Origin: Apodospora peruviana
Taxonomy: Eukaryota; Ascomycota; Sordariomycetes; Sordariales; Lasiosphaeriaceae
Reading direction: 5' to 3'
Length of the DNA: 64,000 nt
Assembly (NCBI GenBank): GCA_033439685.1
Contig: JAUEDM010000003.1
Span: 4,246,001 to 4,310,000, forward strand
The notes beneath the pieces were generated by a model that was given only the letters and a program-made list of their open reading frames with translations, ran no database searches and was not told the origin of the DNA. Below, piece after piece: positions 58,800 through 64,000 of the stretch. Made by a program: the position numbers and the translations under genes. How positions within the stretch are numbered: the stretch's first letter is position 1; every line of letters starts with the position of its first letter.

Positions 58800-59849
58800 A
58801 TGAAATCCTCCTTGTCATCTACAGTGGCAGGCCTTCTAATTTTCTTGGCCGGCGCAGCCACCGCCTGCACTGGGTTCGCCGGACAGCACGACCATTTCCT
58901 CCCCGTCAACGGCACGCTCGCCATGGAGAACCAGATCCCACTCAACGATGCCGGGTACGGTGTGTCCCATTTTGGGCATGGCGCCTACATGGTCACCGAC
59001 GGCGCGTACCAAACCTTGGTGCTGGTCTCGACCGCCGGCGTCGTGGTCGTCGACGCGCCTCCCACGACGGGTCACAAGCTCCAGTGGGCGATCGGCAACC
59101 TGACATCGATTCCCGTGCGCTGGTTCGTGTATTCGCACTCCCACTCGGACCACGCCGGCGGGGCGTACCTCTTTGCAGACAACCAGGCACACCCCAAGGT
59201 CAAGACCATCGCCCACGAGAACACGGCCGCGCAGCTCGTCGCGGCGCGGGACCCCCACCGCCCGGTCCCGCACATCACCTTCAAGGACCGCTACACCCTC
59301 AAGGCCGGCAACCAGACCCTGGATCTCTTCTTCCCCGGCATCGGCCACGACCTGGGCAACATCATCATCTATGCCCCAAAACAAAGGATCCTCATGATGG
59401 TCGACCAGATCTACGCCGGCTGGGTGCCCTTCTGGAACCTCGCCGCGTCGGTCTATGTGCCCGGCTGGATCGACGCGCACGACCGGATCCTCGCCTACGA
59501 CTTCGACGTCTATCTGGGCGGCCACATGGGCGGGCCGGCCAACCGCACAGCCGTGACGGTGCAGCGCGAGTACGTCCGCGATCTCTACGCCAACTGCGCC
59601 GACGCCCTCAACAACGTCGACATTGTTCCCATCGGGACCGAGGTGCTGACCAACAACCCGTACAACATCTGGGCCCAGTTTGCCGTCTATCTCGATGCCG
59701 TGGCCGAGGTGTGCTATAACGCGACGAGCGCCAAGTGGCTGGGCAAGCTGGCCGCGCAGGACATTTTTGGCTTCAGTCACGCCAGGACCATGGTCAGCTC
59801 TTTGAGGCTTGACTACGATGTACTGGGGCCTAATGGTGTTCAGCCTTGA
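58800..59849 (+). CDS. secreted metallo-beta-lactamase-fold hydrolase
   Basis: Single exon, 349 residues, ATG at 58800 in an ACCATGA context. The signal peptide is about residues 1-22 (MKSSLSSTVAGLLIFLAGAA). The zinc-binding signature HSHSDHAGG is at His113, His115, Asp117 and His118, preceded by GVVVVDAPPT. Further candidate ligands are His198 or thereabouts (FFPGIGHDLGN), the Asp of MMVDQIYAG and the His of YLGGHMGG. The overall order matches the MBL hydrolase superfamily. Substrates in secreted fungal relatives are mostly unknown (lactones, thioesters or phosphoesters are possible). NGT, NLT, NQT and NAT sequons fit an extracellular glycoprotein. It is well isolated from its neighbours. 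Confidence 0.88.
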   Translation: MKSSLSSTVAGLLIFLAGAATACTGFAGQHDHFLPVNGTLAMENQIPLNDAGYGVSHFGHGAYMVTDGAYQTLVLVSTAGVVVVDAPPTTGHKLQWAIGNLTSIPVRWFVYSHSHSDHAGGAYLFADNQAHPKVKTIAHENTAAQLVAARDPHRPVPHITFKDRYTLKAGNQTLDLFFPGIGHDLGNIIIYAPKQRILMMVDQIYAGWVPFWNLAASVYVPGWIDAHDRILAYDFDVYLGGHMGGPANRTAVTVQREYVRDLYANCADALNNVDIVPIGTEVLTNNPYNIWAQFAVYLDAVAEVCYNATSAKWLGKLAAQDIFGFSHARTMVSSLRLDYDVLGPNGVQP

Positions 59850-60459
59850 TCGCGGGAATGAGAAGAATTTGAAAGGTGTGATTGGGCGGATGTTTAACGT
59901 AGACTATATACTATTAGCTAGAGTTACCATAGTTTCCAGGAATTCCCGATTATCATAATTATGCCCCTTTAAATAATTACGCCCCTTTAAATAATGTTGA
60001 TGGTGCTAACAATACAAGTACTAGTAGAGAACTCTTAACAAATCCAAAAAAAAAAACTCCGACTCGTACATGGAGATTCAGTCATGGTACTATGTATGAG
60101 TTCGGGCGTGTGTGGCCAAATGGGCTGGTGGTAAATCTCTTTCGAGAAACGATATCTATCTGAGTTTCGTCAGTGGGAGAAACAAACAATTGGATGAGCA
60201 CCGAGTCATACCAAAAAGAATTCAGGCTCGGACGGTGCCATTCAGCCATAGATCTTCCAGTTTGGCGGCTTTGGCCGAGGGTGCTTCTCGTCCGGCGTAA
60301 CAATGACGAAGGTATTAAGTGAATTCTTTTTCTCAACAGCAGCCCGGGGCAGAGATAAGGCCAGCCAGCTCTCCGCATGGCAAGTCTATGCATACTCAAA
60401 CCCGGGGAATAACAGAAACGCCATTGGCAACATTGAGGGCAATCACGGCTCGGCGAGGA
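59850..60459. other. intergenic between convergent genes
   Basis: AT-rich 3' region with a short local duplication (ATAATTACGCCCCTTTAA type) near 59960-59995. No gene seen. Confidence 0.5.
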
Positions 60460-61657
60460 TTACTGGATGTGAATGTTTCTCTGCTGTGGCGGCGCGCTCT
60501 CTTGCGTATTCCCACCGCCGTGAACACGTAAACTCCAGTCGGCATCGGATAATGCCCGCGTGAGGGTCCGACTCTCCGTCGCGGTACCGCTGGCCGAATC
60601 GTTCAACATCATGGTAGCCCAGCCGGTCGTTTTGCGGAGCCCCTTGGCCTCCTCGGACGGGCCGGTGGAGGTGCTGGATGAAGATTCCCCGCCGCCGCAC
60701 CCCGGTGGTGACCCATCCGAAACAGTCGGTTTTGGTTTGGATGCGAAGACGGAGCGGTAGCCACGATGCATGGCGGGCAGGTTGACGGCGATGACGGTCA
60801 ACGCCGGCTCGATGGTGAAGAGGAAACAGGCCCACACCGTCGTATATGAAAAGTCGAGGGGGTCGGCGACGACGGCCGCGACCAGTCGGGCGATCGAGAC
60901 ACCAGTTACTCTGTTCACACCTGGAATTAGACAAATCCGATCTTTTATGGTAGGTACAGTAAGGGTAGGTAGGGTAAGGGTTGGTCGCTTACAAGAACCC
61001 GCCGGAAAACACACACGTCAACCTGATCTTGTCGGACCGGTTCATCCTGAGGTGCCACAGGCCCGGCATCGGCATGGCGATGACGAGCACGTCGGTGATG
61101 ATGCTGAAGATGGCGCTGGGCAGGCAGAGCGTCCACGGCATCATGCAATCCACATCCTCGTACCAGGGCAGACTGAACGGCAGACAACGAATCCAGAGGA
61201 TCAGGATCTGGGCGACATCGTACAGTGCGATAATCACGATGAGCACCAGTGTAGGTATTCGGATTGCCTCGCTGACGAAGACACGCCGATAGAAAAAGAG
61301 GGCGCTGATCTTGGCGAAGTTGGGTCCGAAGAGGTAAACTGTCATGAAAGCGAAGAGCAGTCTGCACAGCGTTTCGCCCTTGACCCATGCTTCGGTTAGG
61401 TGGTAACCCATTCCGTTGACGAAGAGGACGCCGAGGACCGCCGTCTGCGCTGTGCTGGCGATGACTGCTAGCAGGATGAAGGTCTCATCTTTGCCGAGGG
61501 TTTGGTGGCGTGGATGTCGTGTGCCAAGTCTTAGGATTACGGAGAGTATTGCGAGGAATTGGAGGATGCAGGTAACGATCAAGAAGGAATGGGTGAGTGA
61601 GGTTGGTGGGAACGCCCTGTCGGCCGGGACCGATGTATCGAAGGCGCGTCGTAACAT
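60460..61657 (-). CDS. seven-helix membrane protein, fungal rhodopsin-domain (Pth11-like)
   Basis: Two exons (61657-60993, 60910-60460) encode 371 residues. The acceptor is the AG before AGTAACTGG; the AG ten bases upstream shifts the frame. Hydrophobic helices include FLIVTCILQFLAILSVILRL, ETFILLAVIASTAQTAVLGV, LLFAFMTVYLFGP, IPTLVLIVIIALYDVAQILI, IFSIITDVLVIAMPMPGLWH, SIARLVAAVVAD and TTVWACFLFTIEPALTVIAV: seven in total. The motifs DETF, ALFFYRRVF and the loop cysteines fit the fungal integral-membrane (rhodopsin) domain shared with Pth11-related receptors. There is no CFEM domain. The cytosolic tail of about 110 residues is Ser/Thr/Gly-rich. A plasma-membrane sensing role is likely but unproven. 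Confidence 0.88.
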
Positions 61658-63480
61658 TGTGTGGCATCATATCATACGACAACTGACTCTTGGCTTGGGA
61701 TGTTTGAGTCTGAGTCAATGAAGTGCGGAGGTGGTGGTCTTGAAAGGATATATGTCCCTTCAGATTGCCATCGATCGTGATTGAGCGCGGAAGAACCCGA
61801 TGGCTTGCTTTCACGGGATGTTTGCTTCACTGCCCTTGCAGTCTAGATGGCTTTTCGTGTTCGTCCCATGAGCAAACATTTGACTGGTTTCTTTGTTTGT
61901 CTTGGTCCCCGCCGGTATATTATTGGATACGGCGACTGGAGTGGCTGGCTAGCTCCTGTCTGGACCCCGATGTTATCAACGGCGAGCACCATTTCCGGGG
62001 TCAAGTCTGAAGTGGTGAACAAAGAAACAGAGGTCGTTCCTACGCAATAAGCCACGATTTGGACTGGCACTCTTCCTCCTCCTGTCCAATTAGAAAACAA
62101 TCTCGGAGTGCGGCCATGAGTCTCGGTCCCGCGGCGAGCTCTGTCCGCCGCAAGAGGCTCGGTATTTCCGCTCTTCGTAACTCCTCCCCTTTCCCGTTTT
62201 TTACTTCTTGTTTTTTTTTCTGCTTATCGTTGACTGTAATGGTTACTACAGCAACGACATATTTTGTCATATCACGAATACCTACCTAAGCCAGAACAAG
62301 TCAGGGGCTGATAGCATCTCCCCATGTGCCACGAATACAACTGCTGCAGGCCCTTCCCGGTTTTGCGGTAATCGATGTTAGTAGTCAGCGGAATAGTAAA
62401 CCGTATGATGTCTGTTCTTTGGGAAACAACAATCCACGAACAACTGAAAAGAAGAAGAGGATAAAGATAAAAAGAATGCATCGCTATTATGAACGAAGAG
62501 GCGGACTTTCCCACGGACGTTAGAGGACGTATTGACGTCAGCTGCAGAAAATGGTAGAACTTTAAGCTCAACGAGCCAGCTAGATGTTTAGTACCTACCT
62601 TAGCTAGCCACAACAATGACAACACCATATGTTTTTCGTAATAAAGGGCGAGTATTACAGTCAAACCCGGTTGCCAAAGCCATCATCAGTCTTGATCGTA
62701 ACCGATCTGGAGGGCCTGCTCCAGACGTCAAAAGGATTCTGAATCGACACCGACCACCCCGACATCATGAGCGGCCAAATACTGGTGGCCATTCCGGCAG
62801 CACCAACCCGCTTTGAGGGACTCGTGGTGTGGGCGCTGCCTCGTAAGTCAATTTATTTTGCCTTCCTAGCTTCGGTACCTGGGTCTAGAACCCAGAATAC
62901 CTTAATATGTCGAAATGATTTGTTTTTATCCAGACCAAACCTGACGACCAACCAACCACGCAACGCAATGATTAGGCCATGGGTTGCGATGCACAACATC
63001 CCTAGGGGCTTCCCGAACGTCTCGTAGCGAAGGCAAAACAGAGGAGGAAAGACGAGGCACTGGCGCAGATGGTGGGTGCGATAGAGTGCAACAGGAAGGA
63101 GCTGGAAGAGAAGAAGAGGCGAGAATGAGAGGAGGAGGTGGAGGAGAATCTTAGATACCACGCCTTCTATGGTTATGACAAGCCGGGCTACGGGACCAGC
63201 TGAGTGCTACCGAGCGACCAGATAATCGGAGAGAGCGCAGGACCAACCGGTAGGTCCAAGGGACATGCTTAGCTACAACACTGGTGCTTCCTGCTGGCGT
63301 GGAGTCTAAGAAACAAGAAAGGCACGTAAGATTAAGATTTCTTTCCTTGTTAGGATATAGACAGCACCAACTGTCCGTTGAACGTAAGTGCGGTCCAGCT
63401 ACCTGGTAGTCTTGCCACCGTCTGATGTTCCGCCAGGAAAAGCGGTTGAGCACCCTACCATACATTTCCAACTGGCCACA
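61658..63480. other. intergenic, possible gene relic
   Basis: No firm gene. At about 63015-63203 the plus strand reads a Lys/Glu-rich segment (KDEALAQMVGAIECNRKELE) with an internal TGA, then YHAFYGYDKPGYGTS and a stop. It follows a CCCTAG acceptor-like site and might be the last exon of a decayed or unrecognised gene. Confidence 0.35.
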
Positions 63481-63555
63481 TCCAACTTGACCACATCCAA
63501 CTTGACCACATCCAACTTGACCACATCCAACTTGACCACATCCAACTTGACTACA
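63481..63555. repeat. 15-bp minisatellite, five units
   Basis: Five head-to-tail copies of TCCAACTTGACCACA; the last has one C to T change. It lies about 140 bases upstream of the start codon of the terminal gene. Confidence 0.95.
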
Positions 63556-63693
63556 TCCCACATCCTTACCGCGCACCTTAGCTCTCGGACATTCACACTA
63601 CCAGACACGGCACTACTAGTATCAACTGATCAGGCAGATTTAATTTCGCTTACCAATCACCAGTCAATTATTTCCTACCAGACACTCGACACC

Positions 63694-64000
63694 ATGATCA
63701 GGACCGACGCCCATAGGCCATGCCTAAATGCGTTGAAGAAGGTCGCTTATTGCCTCAAGTGGTTCACGCCCATGGCCAATCGCGATGGGCAGCATTATTG
63801 CGCCGAGTGCAAGGTAACGTGCTGTTATGGCACAGGTATCATGTTCCCTTTGTTCATGACTAACCGAACTTGACATTATGTAGGCTCAGGGGTTCAGTCA
63901 AGCGACACCAGATGGGAACAAGGAGTTGATACTTGCGGCCCTAGAACGGGATCAAAGGGAGTTGATTGTTGCGAATGCGGCCGCCCTGAGACAATCACCA
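63694..64000 (+). CDS. hypothetical protein, cut by window end
   Basis: The start ATG at 63694 has a CACCATG context. Exon 1 (63694-63813, 40 codons) encodes MIRTDAHRPCLNALKKVAYC through CAECK, with cysteines that could form a CxxC-type site. A 70-nt intron (GTAACG donor, TGACTAACC branch, TGTAG acceptor at 63881-63883) joins exon 2, which stays open to the window edge (ELILAALERDQRELIVANAA). The family is not recognised and the C-terminus is missing. Confidence 0.55.

Noticed and set aside
58836..59780. 314-codon minus-strand frame rich in Val/Gly/Asp
   Set aside because: Antisense shadow of the metallo-beta-lactamase-fold gene; composition is that of the complement of a GC-rich coding exon.
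60944..60990. Telomere-like GGTAGGGTAAGGG sequence
   Set aside because: It is short, imperfect and lies inside the intron of the rhodopsin-domain gene, so it is not an internal telomere array.
1..64000. CRISPR arrays, prokaryotic operons or phage genes
   Set aside because: No spaced direct repeats are present, and intron-bearing genes with 5S dispersal show nuclear fungal DNA.

Overview
The window reads as nuclear DNA of a filamentous ascomycete (Pezizomycotina, most likely a Sordariomycete). Genes are short and mostly carry introns of about 45-85 nt with GTAAGT/GTATGT-type donors and CTAAC-like branch points. Single 5S rRNA genes are dispersed among protein genes. Secreted plant-polymer enzymes, Zn2Cys6 and F-box proteins, a NACHT (NLR-like) relic and a short TIR element complete the picture. 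The genus cannot be fixed from sequence alone.

Layout. 0-6.3 kb: a small cysteine-rich secreted protein, a short-chain dehydrogenase and a five-exon secreted DJ-1/PfpI-like protein. 6.7-12 kb: a TA-flanked MITE-like element, two 5S rRNA genes and, between the 5S genes, a GPI-anchored GH16 glucanase with a very long serine-rich stalk. 13.5-16.8 kb: a second small cysteine-rich secreted protein and a five-exon GH95 fucosidase. 17.8-23.9 kb: a divergent pair of decayed genes of roughly 1,000 codons each, with no domain I can name, abutting an F-box fragment. 24.5-29.1 kb: a proline/glutamine-tailed protein and a NACHT pseudogene that has lost its P-loop. 29.6-31.5 kb: a DUF1308-like protein. 33.2-45 kb: an oxidative run, all on the minus strand: TOXD-like oxidoreductase, P450, (poly-glycine pseudogene, second MITE copy), secreted intradiol dioxygenase, tyrosinase and a secreted kelch protein. 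46.6-53.8 kb: two F-box proteins and a Zn2Cys6 regulator. 54.7-64 kb: a GH7 glucanase, a small membrane protein, a secreted metallo-beta-lactamase-fold protein, a seven-helix Pth11/rhodopsin-like membrane protein, and a gene cut by the window end.

How they fit together. GH7, GH16 and GH95 point to a plant-litter or plant-associated lifestyle. The secreted dioxygenase, tyrosinase and kelch protein, together with the P450 and oxidoreductase, suggest handling of phenolics, but co-regulation is not shown by the sequence. The most puzzling stretch is 17.8-23.6 kb. All exon boundaries were deduced by eye from splice motifs and reading-frame continuity.
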